NCBI GenBank assembly: GCA_947454955.1
Contig: CANGLW010000002.1
Location: 1 to 64,000, forward strand
Origin: Comamonadaceae bacterium
GTDB taxonomy: Bacteria > Pseudomonadota > Gammaproteobacteria > Burkholderiales > Burkholderiaceae_C
Reading direction: 5' to 3'
Length of the DNA: 64,000 nucleotides
The notes below the pieces were generated by a model, which was not told the DNA's origin, made no database searches, and saw only the letters and a list, made by a program, of their open reading frames with translations. Positions within the stretch are counted from its first letter, which is position 1; every line of letters begins with the position of its first letter. This document shows, one piece after another, positions 27,465 to 38,938 of this stretch. The translations under genes were made by a program, and so were the position numbers.

Positions 27465-27576
27465 TGGGGTCTCCTTGTTCAGGTGAGCATGATAAAGCGC
27501 CCACGCATGCACCTGTTTGGGGCTGGTCGTTCATGTGCAAGGGGCATGAGCCAGCCCTACAATTCAAGCCACTCCT

Positions 27577-28332
27577 ATGAAAATTCTGATCTCCAACGAC
27601 GACGGTTTCCAGGCCCCGGGCATCGTCGCCCTCTACCAGGCCCTCAAAGACATGGCTGAGGTGGAGGTGGTCGCCCCCGAGCACAACAACAGCGCCAAAT
27701 CCAACGCGCTCACCTTGCATTCCCCTTTGTATGTGAACCGCGCAGCCAACGGTTTTCGTTATGTCAATGGCACGCCAGCCGACTGCGTGCACATCGCGCT
27801 GACTGGCTTGCTGGGCTACCGGCCTGACCTGGTGGTCTCGGGCATCAACAACGGCGCCAACATGGGCGACGACACGATTTACTCTGGCACGGTGGGCGCA
27901 GCCATGGAGGGCTATTTGTTTGGCATCCCGGCGATTGCGTTTTCGCAAGTGGACAAGGGCTGGCAACACCTGGACGCCGCGGCCCGCAAGGCGCGTGAGT
28001 TTGTGCTGCACATGAAACCGCTGATTGGCAAGCAACCCTGGTTGCTCAATGTGAACGTGCCTTGCCGGCCTTACGAACAAATCTTGCCCACCAAGGTCTG
28101 CCGTTTGGGGCGCCGTCATGCGGCAGAAAAAGTCATCACCCAAACCAGCCCGCGTGGCGAGACCATGTACTGGATCGGCAGCGCCGGTGCCGCACTTGAC
28201 GAAGGCGAGGGCACCGACTTTCATGCCGCAGCACAGGGCCATGTGGCCATGACGCCGCTGAAGGTGGACCTGACCGACCACGACGCCTTGAAATACTGGG
28301 GCCAAACCGTGGCACCCACACACCCTGCATGA
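27577..28332 (+). CDS. surE: 5'/3'-nucleotidase SurE
   Basis: 251 residues starting [16 protein letters not shown], the metal-binding signature of SurE, with [27 protein letters not shown] and [20 protein letters not shown]. It dephosphorylates nucleoside monophosphates and short polyphosphate in the cytoplasm and is tied to stress survival. It overlaps pcm by four bases (ATGA), the classic surE-pcm-nlpD order. Confidence 0.96.
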   Translation: MKILISNDDGFQAPGIVALYQALKDMAEVEVVAPEHNNSAKSNALTLHSPLYVNRAANGFRYVNGTPADCVHIALTGLLGYRPDLVVSGINNGANMGDDTIYSGTVGAAMEGYLFGIPAIAFSQVDKGWQHLDAAARKAREFVLHMKPLIGKQPWLLNVNVPCRPYEQILPTKVCRLGRRHAAEKVITQTSPRGETMYWIGSAGAALDEGEGTDFHAAAQGHVAMTPLKVDLTDHDALKYWGQTVAPTHPA

Positions 28333-29192
28333 GCACCAAAGCGCGCCCGGGTTTTCCGGCCAAGCTCGATTTGCCCGCACCCGGCAAAGGACGCAGCTTG
28401 AGCCAGCCTGGTGTGAGCCCAATTGCTGCAAAACCCCTGACGGCTAAGGCGGTGATGCCGCAGCCTTTGGCGCCTCTGGCTGCCAAGCCCAAAGCGGTGT
28501 TGCCCCCATCGCGCGTGCAGCCACCTGCCACAGCACCGCGCGGCTTGGGGCTGGACTCTGCGGCGGTGCGCGCGGCCATGGTGAACAAGCTGGCCGCCCA
28601 AGGTGTGAGCGATGCGCGCGTGCTGGGCGCCATGGGCCAGGTGGAACGCCACCGTTTTGTGGACAGCGCCTTGGCCATTCAGGCCTACGAAGACACCAGC
28701 TTGCCCATCGGCTTGGGGCAAACCATTTCCAAGCCGGGGGTGGTCTCCCGCATGATCGAGCTGCTGCTGGAAGTTCACCCCGACAAGCCCAAGCGCTTGC
28801 TGGAGATCGGCACGGGCTGCGGCTACCAGGCTGCGGTGCTGGCCAAAGTGGCCACCGAGGTCTTCAGCATGGAGCGCCTGCGCGGCTTGCATGAGAAAGC
28901 GCGCGAAAACCTGCGGCCTTTGCGTGTGCCCAACTTGCACCTGATTTTGGGGGACGGCATGCTCGGCTACCCCCAAGGCGCGCCCTACAGCGGCATCATT
29001 GCCGCCGCTGGTGGCGAAGCAGTGCCGCAAGCGTGGATCGATCAGCTGGCGGTGGGTGGTCGTTTGGTGGCGCCGGTGTCGCAAGGCGGGAATCAACAAG
29101 CCCTGATGGTGCTGGACAAAACACCGCAAGGCATTGAGCAGCGGCTGCTCGAGGCGGTGCTGTTTGTGCCCCTAAAATCAGGCATCGCGTGA
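28329..29192 (+). CDS. pcm: Protein-L-isoaspartate O-methyltransferase with N-terminal extension
   Basis: 287 residues, some 70-80 longer than common Pcm proteins. The first 75 residues are a Pro/Ala/Lys-rich low-complexity leader; the catalytic part then shows [35 protein letters not shown] and the SAM loop [16 protein letters not shown], all standard. It repairs isoaspartyl residues in aged proteins. The extension is common in related genera by recollection, but its role is unknown. An internal start near 28575 is possible. Confidence 0.93.
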   Translation: MSTKARPGFPAKLDLPAPGKGRSLSQPGVSPIAAKPLTAKAVMPQPLAPLAAKPKAVLPPSRVQPPATAPRGLGLDSAAVRAAMVNKLAAQGVSDARVLGAMGQVERHRFVDSALAIQAYEDTSLPIGLGQTISKPGVVSRMIELLLEVHPDKPKRLLEIGTGCGYQAAVLAKVATEVFSMERLRGLHEKARENLRPLRVPNLHLILGDGMLGYPQGAPYSGIIAAAGGEAVPQAWIDQLAVGGRLVAPVSQGGNQQALMVLDKTPQGIEQRLLEAVLFVPLKSGIA

Positions 29193-29203
29193 AGGAAGTG
29201 AAC

Positions 29204-30097
29204 ATGGTGCAAGCAGTGGGTGAGTGGCAAGGTCAAACCGCATGGCGCAGCAAGCCGCAAGCTTTGGTCTCGGGGCTGCTGGGTGTGTGCGTGGCCGCCC
29301 TGTTGACCGCTTGCGGCTCCACCGCTGTCAACCGCGCGCCGGTGGAAGACCGCAGCGCGCCACGCGCCACATCAAGTGCCCCCATGTCTGCCGCGCCGGT
29401 CGCCGAAGCTGCCACACCCAAGGTGCTGCCCGGTCAGGAAAACGCGGGCAAGCCCGGTTACTACACCGTCAAAGCGGGCGACACCCTGATCCGCATCGGC
29501 CTGGACCAAGGCCAGAACTGGCGTGACATTGCGCGCTGGAACAGCTTGGAGCGCCCCTACACGATTGAGATTGGCCAGGTCTTGCGCGTGGCACCGCCCT
29601 CAGGCGCGGTGGCCAGCAGCACGGTGGTGGGCAAGCCCTTGCCTCCCGCTGGTTCAGCCACACCCGCACCTGCTCCTGCATCGTCGTCTGCATCGTCAGC
29701 CCCCTCGAAAGAGCCCAGCACTGAGGCTGATGACATCGCCTTTGCCTGGCCCGTCAACGGCCAGGTGATTGCCGGTTTTGATGAGGTGAAAAACAAAGGT
29801 GTCGATTTGGCTGGCAGCGCAGGTGACGCGGTGCTGGCTGCGGCTGATGGGCGGGTGGTGTACGCCGGCTCTGGCCTGCGTGGCTATGGCAACCTCATCA
29901 TCCTCAAGCACAACAACACCTACCTCACGGCCTATGCCCACAACCAAACGCTGTTGGTCAAAGAAGACCAGAACGTGCGCAAGGGCCAGAAGATCGCCGA
30001 GATGGGCAACACCGATGCCGACCGTGTGAAGCTGCACTTCGAGGTGCGCCGTCAAGGCAAGCCCGTCGACCCACAGAAGTTCTTGCCAGCGCGTTAA
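29204..30097 (+). CDS. nlpD: NlpD-like lipoprotein with LysM and LytM (M23) domains
   Basis: 297 residues from ATG 29204 (AAGGAAG upstream; the GTG at 29189 lies in the pcm stop). Lipobox LLTAC gives Cys37 as the acylated residue. A LysM domain (YYTVKAGDTLIRIGL) is followed by a Pro/Ala linker and an M23 domain with GVDLAGSAGDAVLAAADGRVVYAG. The first metal-binding His is missing (GVDLAG), as in other NlpD proteins that activate septal amidases instead of cutting peptidoglycan themselves. Outer-membrane lipoprotein in cell separation. Confidence 0.93.
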   Translation: MVQAVGEWQGQTAWRSKPQALVSGLLGVCVAALLTACGSTAVNRAPVEDRSAPRATSSAPMSAAPVAEAATPKVLPGQENAGKPGYYTVKAGDTLIRIGLDQGQNWRDIARWNSLERPYTIEIGQVLRVAPPSGAVASSTVVGKPLPPAGSATPAPAPASSSASSAPSKEPSTEADDIAFAWPVNGQVIAGFDEVKNKGVDLAGSAGDAVLAAADGRVVYAGSGLRGYGNLIILKHNNTYLTAYAHNQTLLVKEDQNVRKGQKIAEMGNTDADRVKLHFEVRRQGKPVDPQKFLPAR

Positions 30098-30129
30098 AGC
30101 GGCGGTGCCTGCGATGAGACAATCGCAGG

Positions 30130-31680
30130 ATGAGTGCTTCTGACCTGACCACCACCCCCGACCACACGCCTGCCCCCACGCCTGACCATGAGCAGGCATC
30201 GGCCGCTACCCCAAGCGCCAAGCGCGACATCTCGGCCTATTTGCCCAAGCCTCCGGCCCATGCGCCGGAGGGTGCTTTGGTCATCGAATCGCTGGACATG
30301 GACGCCCAAGGCATTGCCCACCGCGCTGACGGCAAGGTGGTGTTCGTCGAGGGCGCGCTGCCTTTTGAGGTGGTGAGCGGCAACGTCAACCGCAAAAAGA
30401 ACAACTGGGAACAAGCCACCCTGACCCAGATTTACGCCGAGTCGTCGCAGCGCGTCACACCTGGTTGCCCGCATTTCGGATTACATGCGGGGGCTTGTGG
30501 TGGCTGCAAGATGCAGCACCTGCACGCTGGCGCGCAAGTGGCGGTCAAGCAGCGCGTGCTTGAGGACAACCTGTGGCACCTGGGCAAGGTCAAGTCAGAG
30601 ACGATGTTGCGCCCCATCGAAGGCCCGGCCTGGGGCTACCGTTACCGCGCCCGTTTGTCGGTGCGCTTTGTGCGCAAAAAAGGCACGGTACTGGTGGGTT
30701 TTCATGAGCGCAAAAGCCGCTATGTGGCCGACATGCAAACCTGCAAAGTGCTGCCCCCCCATGTGGATGCCATGCTCATGCCACTGCGTGCGCTGATTGG
30801 CAGCATGGACGCGGTGGAAACCTGCCCGCAAATTGAACTGGCTTGTGGCGACACGGTGACGGCCATGGTGCTGCGCCACCTCGAACCTTTGAGTGCCGGT
30901 GACTTGGCCAAGCTGCGTGCTTTTGCGCAAGCACACGGCGTGCAATGGTGGCTGCAACCCAAGGGGCCGGAGACGGTGCATCTGCTCGACGAGGGCGGCC
31001 CCATGCTGAGTTACGCACTGCCGGACTTTGGCATCACCATGCCCTTCAAGCCCACCGACTTCACGCAAGTCAACCCGCACATCAACCGCGTCTTGGTGTC
31101 CACCGCTTTGCGATTGCTGGATGTGAAAAACACCGAGCGGGTGATTGACTGGTTCTGCGGCCTGGGCAACTTCACCTTGCCGTTGGCAACCCGCGCCAAA
31201 ACCGTTTTGGGCATTGAGGGCAGCGAGACCCTGGTGGCTCGGTCGCGTGACAACTTCAAAGAAAATCAAGCGGCAAGCCCTGCGCGTCCGGCCTTGTGTG
31301 CTACTGATTTCGTAGCGCGCAATTTGTTTGAGATGACGCCCGAGATGCTGGTGCAAGATGGCGTGGCTGACAAGTGGCTGGTGGACCCACCACGTGAGGG
31401 CGCGTTCGCCTTGGCCAAAGCATTGGCCGATTTGCATCAGCAGCGTGTGAACCCAGCAGCTTATGCCGAGGAACACCCCGAGCACCCTGTCACACCTGGC
31501 GCAGAAAACTGGACACCGCCTAAGAAAATTGTGTATGTGAGCTGCAACCCCGCCACCTTGGCGCGCGATGCGGGCTTGCTGGTGCACTTGGCGGGTTACC
31601 GTTGCGTGGCAGCCGGTGTGGTCAACATGTTCCCGCACACGGCCCACGTGGAGAGCATGGCAGTGTTTGAGCTGGCCTGA
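30130..31680 (+). CDS. rlmD: 23S rRNA (uracil-1939-C5)-methyltransferase RlmD
   Basis: 516 residues: N-terminal TRAM domain (about residues 40-100), Fe-S cysteines in [21 protein letters not shown]-dependent domain with [21 protein letters not shown] and the catalytic [13 protein letters not shown]. It methylates U1939 of 23S rRNA. It starts only 32 bases after nlpD, where many relatives have rpoS. A 17-base palindromic repeat (31300-31316) lies inside the coding region in frame. Confidence 0.94.
   Translation: MSASDLTTTPDHTPAPTPDHEQASAATPSAKRDISAYLPKPPAHAPEGALVIESLDMDAQGIAHRADGKVVFVEGALPFEVVSGNVNRKKNNWEQATLTQIYAESSQRVTPGCPHFGLHAGACGGCKMQHLHAGAQVAVKQRVLEDNLWHLGKVKSETMLRPIEGPAWGYRYRARLSVRFVRKKGTVLVGFHERKSRYVADMQTCKVLPPHVDAMLMPLRALIGSMDAVETCPQIELACGDTVTAMVLRHLEPLSAGDLAKLRAFAQAHGVQWWLQPKGPETVHLLDEGGPMLSYALPDFGITMPFKPTDFTQVNPHINRVLVSTALRLLDVKNTERVIDWFCGLGNFTLPLATRAKTVLGIEGSETLVARSRDNFKENQAASPARPALCATDFVARNLFEMTPEMLVQDGVADKWLVDPPREGAFALAKALADLHQQRVNPAAYAEEHPEHPVTPGAENWTPPKKIVYVSCNPATLARDAGLLVHLAGYRCVAAGVVNMFPHTAHVESMAVFELA
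31300..31316. repeat. 17-nt palindromic repeat, copy 3 (inside rlmD)
   Basis: GCTACTGATTTCGTAGC. Its reverse complement differs from copy 2 at a single base. It is read in frame as A-T-D-F-V-A, between the Rossmann core and the DPPREGA motif, and introduces the codon GTA in a GC-rich gene. Confidence 0.75.
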
Positions 31681-31736
31681 TCAGACCTTCTCAGGTTGCC
31701 GGTGTGCGCCTCATTGCTTGACCTCAGTACTTGGGG

Positions 31737-32114
31737 TCAATGTTTGGATTTGGCCTTCTTTTTAGGCTTCTCGTCCTCGTCTTCCACGATCTCTTCGACC
31801 GGGGCTGGCGCCTGCGCCACCACCGTGGTTTTTTGCCCGTCGAGCTTGTTCTCGCGCATGTACAGGTCCATCTCTTTCCAGCCATCGTAAATGGCGGTTT
31901 TTGAGCCTTTGGGGTTGAGCAAGTAACAGTCTTCAATGCCGCGCAGCGCATGGCGGCAAGCCGCGCCGGTGGCTTTGCTGTCGGCCTCGAGCTTGAGTTC
32001 AGCCGGGTCTTTGCCCAAACCTGGGATGTCGCACGCCGCCAACAAGCAGGTCATCCCCACACACAAGATGGTGCGAAGCAGGGTGGGGGTGGGCGAGACG
32101 TTGTTAGCGGGCAT
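31737..32114 (-). CDS. Small predicted lipoprotein of unknown function
   Basis: 125 residues. A signal peptide with lipobox LLAAC (acylated Cys28) predicts membrane anchoring. The mature part has CRHALRGIEDCYLLNPKGSK with two cysteines that could form a disulfide, then a DGWKEMDLYMRENKL segment, and a charged tail (EEIVEDEDEKPKKKAKSKH). I do not recognise a named family. It is convergent with rlmD and 110 bases after the BAX-inhibitor-like gene, from which a terminator separates it. Confidence 0.65.
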   Translation of the reverse strand: MPANNVSPTPTLLRTILCVGMTCLLAACDIPGLGKDPAELKLEADSKATGAACRHALRGIEDCYLLNPKGSKTAIYDGWKEMDLYMRENKLDGQKTTVVAQAPAPVEEIVEDEDEKPKKKAKSKH

Positions 32115-32160
32115 GGTTTATCGGATGAACGGCAGGTTCATGCCACCTGATTAAGCCCAT

Positions 32161-32183
32161 AAAAAAAGACCCCGAAGGGTCTT
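32161..32183 (-). terminator. Rho-independent terminator of the BAX-inhibitor-like gene
   Basis: On the minus strand AAGACCC-TTCG-GGGTCTT is followed by a run of T. It has a UUCG tetraloop and lies 42 bases beyond the stop at 32225. Confidence 0.85.
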
Positions 32184-32224
32184 GGTGAGGGGCAAAGCCA
32201 CAGCATTTCTGCCGTGGCTGAGCT

Positions 32225-32917
32225 TCACTCTTTCTCGCCGCCAAAAATGCCGAGCAAGGCCAGCAGGCTTTGGAACACATTGATGATGTCCAGGTACAGG
32301 GCCAGGGTGGCGCTGATGTAGTTGGTCTCGCCGCCGTCAATGATTTGCTTGACGTCGTACAGCATGTAAGCGCTGAAGATGCCAATGGCTGCGACCGAGA
32401 TGGCCAGCATGCCAGCACTTGAGCCCACAAAGACGTTGATGAGGCTGCCCACCATCAACACCACCGCACCGACCATGAGCCACTTGCCCATGCCTGAGAG
32501 GTCGCGCTTGATGACGGTGGCCAGGCTGGCCATGACCAAAAACACGCCAGCGGTGCCGGCAAAGGCGGTCATGATGAGTTCAGAGCCGTTTTTGAAGCCC
32601 AGGATCATCCCAATCATGCGCGAGAGCATCAGGCCCATGAAGAAGGTGAAGCCCAGCAGCACGGGCACACCGGTGGCGGAGTTCTTGGTTTTCTCGATCG
32701 CGTAGATGAAACCAAAGGCCCCGGCCAGGAACACGATCATGCTCATGCCGCTGCCCATGGCTTGGGTGATGCCGGTGGCCACGCCCAGCCAAGCCCCCAG
32801 CACGGTGGGCACCAGGCTCATGGCCAGCAGCCAGTAGGTGTTGCGCAGCACTTTGTGCCGTTCGGCCTGCGAAAGGGCCGCGCCAAAAGGACTGGAAGAG
32901 ATGGAATAGTCGCTCAT
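32225..32917 (-). CDS. BAX inhibitor-1/YccA family membrane protein
   Basis: 230 residues with seven hydrophobic segments and the family features: N-terminal VLRNTYWLLAMSLVPTVLGAW, central GVFLVMASLATVIKRDLSGMG and C-terminal AYMLYDVKQIIDGGETNYI ending near a conserved acidic pore pair. Members are inner-membrane, calcium-leak or FtsH-associated quality-control proteins. Start ATG 32917 has TAAGGAG upstream. No operon partner. Confidence 0.92.
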   Translation of the reverse strand: MSDYSISSSPFGAALSQAERHKVLRNTYWLLAMSLVPTVLGAWLGVATGITQAMGSGMSMIVFLAGAFGFIYAIEKTKNSATGVPVLLGFTFFMGLMLSRMIGMILGFKNGSELIMTAFAGTAGVFLVMASLATVIKRDLSGMGKWLMVGAVVLMVGSLINVFVGSSAGMLAISVAAIGIFSAYMLYDVKQIIDGGETNYISATLALYLDIINVFQSLLALLGIFGGEKE

Positions 32918-33109
32918 GAAAATCTCCTTAACACTGAGGAATAACACCCCAGTTGCGGGCATTCTAGGGCGAATCAAGGGGCGTGAATTGATTTGCCACA
33001 GGGCTGTGGGGGTTTGTTTGTATGGTTTTGTCAGGGCTATTTTGTGGATCGTGCGTCAATCCGGCCCTTGCCAGGCACTATGCTTGAGGTTTTAGCCATT
33101 GGACAACCC

Positions 33110-33517
33110 ATGAAAACCAAGCATTTCCTCGAACTCGCCGACCTCAAACAAATCATGGCCGCCGCTGAAGCCGAAGCCCTGAAAAACAACTGGCAAGTCA
33201 CGATCGCCATCGTGGACGACGGCGCCAACCTCCTGATGCTGCAGCGCCTGGACGGTGCTGCGCCCATTTCGGCTCACATCGCTCCGGCCAAGGCCAAAAC
33301 CGCCGCGCTGGGTCGCCGCGAGAGCCGCATTTACGAAGAGGTCATCAACGGCGGCCGCGTGTCGTTCTTGAGCGCACCCACCATCGAGGGCATGCTTGAG
33401 GGTGGTGTGCCGATCATCAAAGACGGTCAAGTCATTGGTGCGGTGGGTGTGAGCGGTGTGAAGTCCACCGAAGACGCACAAATTGCCCGCGCTGGCATTG
33501 CCGCCATCGGTCTTTGA
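33110..33517 (+). CDS. GlcG/HbpS-family protein (possible heme-binding)
   Basis: 135 residues from ATG 33110 (MKTKHFLELADLKQIM), the usual family length; ATG 33080 would add ten residues. Conserved features are IVDDGANLLMLQRLDGA, KAKTAALGRRES and the glycine-rich GGVPIIKDGQVIGAVGVSG, ending with DAQIARAG. Some HbpS proteins bind heme extracellularly, but no signal peptide is seen here, so the role is uncertain. It is convergent with the TonB/ExbBD genes, which fits but does not prove an iron link. Confidence 0.82.
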   Translation: MKTKHFLELADLKQIMAAAEAEALKNNWQVTIAIVDDGANLLMLQRLDGAAPISAHIAPAKAKTAALGRRESRIYEEVINGGRVSFLSAPTIEGMLEGGVPIIKDGQVIGAVGVSGVKSTEDAQIARAGIAAIGL

Positions 33518-33582
33518 TATCACTGGGGCTTGGAGGCTTTATGGCCTTTGAGCCTCAAAGCCTTGGTATTGCTGAGCGCTTA

Positions 33583-33599
33583 GCTATTGAAACAATAGC
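33583..33599. repeat. 17-nt palindromic repeat, copy 4 (intergenic, strongest hairpin)
   Basis: GCTATTGAAACAATAGC, embedded in a perfect 11-bp inverted repeat CTTAGCTATTG-AAA-CAATAGCTAAG (33579-33603), between the convergent GlcG-like gene and exbD. No U-run follows on either strand, so it is not a typical terminator. Confidence 0.85.
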
Positions 33600-33614
33600 T
33601 AAGCTTCACTGGCT

Positions 33615-34025
<411 letters not shown>

Positions 34026-34028
34026 GGC

Positions 34029-34730
34029 TTAACCTTGCTGGGTGTTTGAAGCGCTTTTGCCCACGCGCGTGCCGGTCACAAAATAAGCGTGCAGGTCGTG
34101 CGCGAAGCGGTTGAGCTTGGTGAGGATGGCCTTGTTGCCCCGCACCAGGGCGTTGTAGCCCAGCACCGCGGGAATAGCCACCGCCAGGCCCAACGCGGTC
34201 ATGATGAGTGCCTCGCCCACGGGGCCAGCCACTTTGTCGATGGTGGCTTGACCAGCCATGCCCATGCCCAAGAGCGCATGGTAAATGCCCCACACCGTGC
34301 CAAACAAACCCACAAACGGTGCGGTCGACCCCACCGAGGCCAGCACCGCCAAGCCCGACTGCAAACGCGCCGTGCTGTCGTCGATCGAGTTGCGCAGGCT
34401 GCGGGTGATCCACTCGCTCACATCAATCGCGTCTTGCAGCTGCACCCGGGTTTCCTGGTGGTGGGCGCTGGCCTCCTGGCCGGCTTGCACCAGTTGGTGA
34501 AAGGGGTTGTCATCCGCCTCGCCCAGGGTTTGCAGGCCCTCGTGGATGCTGCTGCTGTGCCAGAAATTGCCAGCTTTGGCTGCGAGCTTTTTGTAGCGCA
34601 GGATGTCCAGGCTTTTGAGGATGATCACGATCCACGACCACAGCGACATGCCCAGCAAGAGCACCGCCACGCCACGGGTGACCGCATCACCTTGGTTCCA
34701 CACATTCAACAGACCCAGTTGGGATTCCAT
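34029..34730 (-). CDS. exbB: MotA/TolQ/ExbB proton channel protein
   Basis: 233 residues: a first membrane helix (VLLLGMSLWSWIVIILKSL), a cytoplasmic loop with LRNSIDDSTARLQSGLAVLASVG, and the paired helices APFVGLFGTVWGIYHALL and EALIMTALGLAVAIPAVLGYNA, which form the conserved channel. It transduces proton motive force to TonB with ExbD. Located between tonB and exbD with small gaps. Confidence 0.94.
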   Translation of the reverse strand: MESQLGLLNVWNQGDAVTRGVAVLLLGMSLWSWIVIILKSLDILRYKKLAAKAGNFWHSSSIHEGLQTLGEADDNPFHQLVQAGQEASAHHQETRVQLQDAIDVSEWITRSLRNSIDDSTARLQSGLAVLASVGSTAPFVGLFGTVWGIYHALLGMGMAGQATIDKVAGPVGEALIMTALGLAVAIPAVLGYNALVRGNKAILTKLNRFAHDLHAYFVTGTRVGKSASNTQQG

Positions 34731-34746
34731 AACGACTCCAGAAAAC

Positions 34747-35424
34747 TCACTCTAAAACGAAATTGATCGGCACGTTGAACCACATGGCCTCGGGCACGCC
34801 ACCGCGTTTGCCTGGCACATATTTCCAGGCCATCACGGTGGCCATGGCCGCTTTGTCCAGGCGATCAAAACCGCTGGACTGCTTGATCTCGGCCTTTTGC
34901 GGCAAACCATCGGCCCCAATGAGCACATGCACCACCACCTTGCCTTGCTCGCCCATGCGTTTGCTCAAAGCGGGGTAGGCGGGTTTGGGGTTTTGCAGGT
35001 ACTGCGCGTCACTTGAAGGTAACTCTACTTTCACTGGCGCAGGGGGTGCCGCCACCACCGGCGGGGCCTGGGTGACCACCGGGCTGGCAGGTGCTGCCAC
35101 CACGGGCGAGTTGGCGCTGGGGGCGGCGGTGCTCACAGGCTCCACAGGCACCGGGGCGGCCACAGGCACGGGGGAGGGCAGCAAAGCCGGCAGAGGTGTG
35201 TTTGCTTTAGGGGTTGGCTTAGGCTCAACTTTGGGAGGTGGGGGAGGCTTAAGCGGCTCGGGCTGGGTCAGATCAGCTATCAATTCAGTAGCAACGATGA
35301 CCTCAAACGCCCGGTGAATCAAGCCGTGCTGGAAGGCCCACAGCAACAGCGCGTGAAACACCACCACGCCCGCAACAATCAGGGGCGTGCGCTGTGCGCG
35401 GGTGAGCAGGGGCAGGGCAGGCAT
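34747..35424 (-). CDS. tonB: TonB-family energy transducer
   Basis: 225 residues: N-terminal membrane helix (IVAGVVVFHALLLWAF), a Pro/Ala/Val-rich periplasmic spacer (PPPPPKVEPKPTPK and repeats of PVVAAP), and a C-terminal TonB domain with PKPAYPALSKRMGEQGKVVV and AMATVMAWKYVPGKRGG. It energises outer-membrane receptors for iron complexes or other ligands; no receptor gene is in the window. A 17-base palindromic repeat (35276-35292) encodes A-T-E-L-I-A just after the membrane helix. Confidence 0.92.
   Translation of the reverse strand: MPALPLLTRAQRTPLIVAGVVVFHALLLWAFQHGLIHRAFEVIVATELIADLTQPEPLKPPPPPKVEPKPTPKANTPLPALLPSPVPVAAPVPVEPVSTAAPSANSPVVAAPASPVVTQAPPVVAAPPAPVKVELPSSDAQYLQNPKPAYPALSKRMGEQGKVVVHVLIGADGLPQKAEIKQSSGFDRLDKAAMATVMAWKYVPGKRGGVPEAMWFNVPINFVLE
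35276..35292. repeat. 17-nt palindromic repeat, copy 5 (inside tonB)
   Basis: GCTATCAATTCAGTAGC, read on the minus strand in frame as A-T-E-L-I-A with the rare isoleucine codon ATA, in the region between the membrane helix and proline-rich spacer of TonB. Confidence 0.75.
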
Positions 35425-35452
35425 GGGCCAAGAGTTTAAGGGGCGGCCTGGC

Positions 35453-36274
35453 TCAGTACACCAGCCGCTCGGGGTGGATTTCTTGCAGGATGGTGGTGGC
35501 GATTTCTTCGATCGACTTGGTGGTGGTGGACAGCCAGCGGATGCCTGAGCGGCGCATCATCTGCTCGGCCGCGTTCACTTCCATGCGGCAATTGGCCAGC
35601 GAGGCGTATTTGGAGTTGGGCCGGCGCTCGTTGCGAATCTCGCTCAAACGCTCGGGGTTGATGGTCAGCCCGAAAATTTTGCTGCGGTGGGGCATGAGGG
35701 CGGGGGGCAGCTGGTTGCGCTCAAAGTCCTCAGGAATCAGCGGGTAGTTGGACGCTTTGAGGCCGTACTGCATGGCCAAATACAGCGAGGTGGGGGTTTT
35801 GCCGCTGCGGCTCACGCCCACCAAAATCACGTCCGAACTTTCCAGGTCTTTGTTGGACTGCCCGTCGTCATGCGCCAGCGAGAAGTTGATGGCCTCAATC
35901 CGGTCGTGGTAGGCCTGGCTTTTGCTCACATCGCTGAAGCGCCCAATGCGGTGGTTGGACTTGAGACCCAGCTCCACCTCCAGGGGTTTGACGAAGGTGC
36001 CGAACATGTCGAGCAGCATGCCCTGGCAGCCCTCGGTGATCACCGCCAGCACCTCTTCGTTGACCAACGTGGTGAACACGATGGGTTTGCTGCCCTCCAG
36101 GGTGGCGGTGTGGTTGATCTGGCGTACAACCTGGTGCGCTTTGTCCACGTTGTCGGTGAAAGGCAGGCGAACATGTCGCAGGGGCGTTTCAAACTGGGCC
36201 AGGATGGCATTGCCAAAGGTCTCGGCGGTGATGCCGGTGCCGTCAGAGATGTAAAAAACCGTGCGTTGGCTCAT
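35453..36274 (-). CDS. ppsR: PEP synthase regulatory protein (kinase/pyrophosphorylase, DUF299)
   Basis: 273 residues from ATG 36274, beginning MSQRTVFYISDGTGITAETF, with P-loop-like VGVSRSGKTPTSLYLA and a C-terminal SKYASLANCRMEVNAAEQMM. Family members inactivate PEP synthase by ADP-dependent threonine phosphorylation and reactivate it by phosphorolysis. It is divergent from ppsA across a 215-base gap, the standard pairing. The longer open frame to 36409 was rejected because it lacks conservation and covers the shared promoter region. Confidence 0.92.
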   Translation of the reverse strand: MSQRTVFYISDGTGITAETFGNAILAQFETPLRHVRLPFTDNVDKAHQVVRQINHTATLEGSKPIVFTTLVNEEVLAVITEGCQGMLLDMFGTFVKPLEVELGLKSNHRIGRFSDVSKSQAYHDRIEAINFSLAHDDGQSNKDLESSDVILVGVSRSGKTPTSLYLAMQYGLKASNYPLIPEDFERNQLPPALMPHRSKIFGLTINPERLSEIRNERRPNSKYASLANCRMEVNAAEQMMRRSGIRWLSTTTKSIEEIATTILQEIHPERLVY

Positions 36275-36489
36275 GGTGTGCTGGGGTTGGAACCCCTCAA
36301 AGTCCTGAATGGGCAGGGCGCGGATGGCATCCCAACCACCCCTTTCCTGGGGCGTCAAGCTTACAATGAGAGGCTGAATTGAAGGTGCTGGTTTGTCACA
36401 GAGGTCCACAACAGAATAACAGCGACTTCAGGCTCTTGATGCCATGACCAAGCCCGTGCCCGCCGGTTTTTTAACTTTAGGAGCTTTTC

Positions 36490-38883
<2,394 letters not shown>

Positions 38884-38938
38884 TGTGCAGGCCTTGAGGT
38901 TTTAAGAGACCCTAGGGCCTGATGCAAAAACGCGAACC

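Noticed and set aside
36393-36421. Possible ppsA promoter TTGTCA-17-ATAACA
   Set aside because: The -10 is poor and several equally weak alternatives exist in the gap, so no promoter was called.
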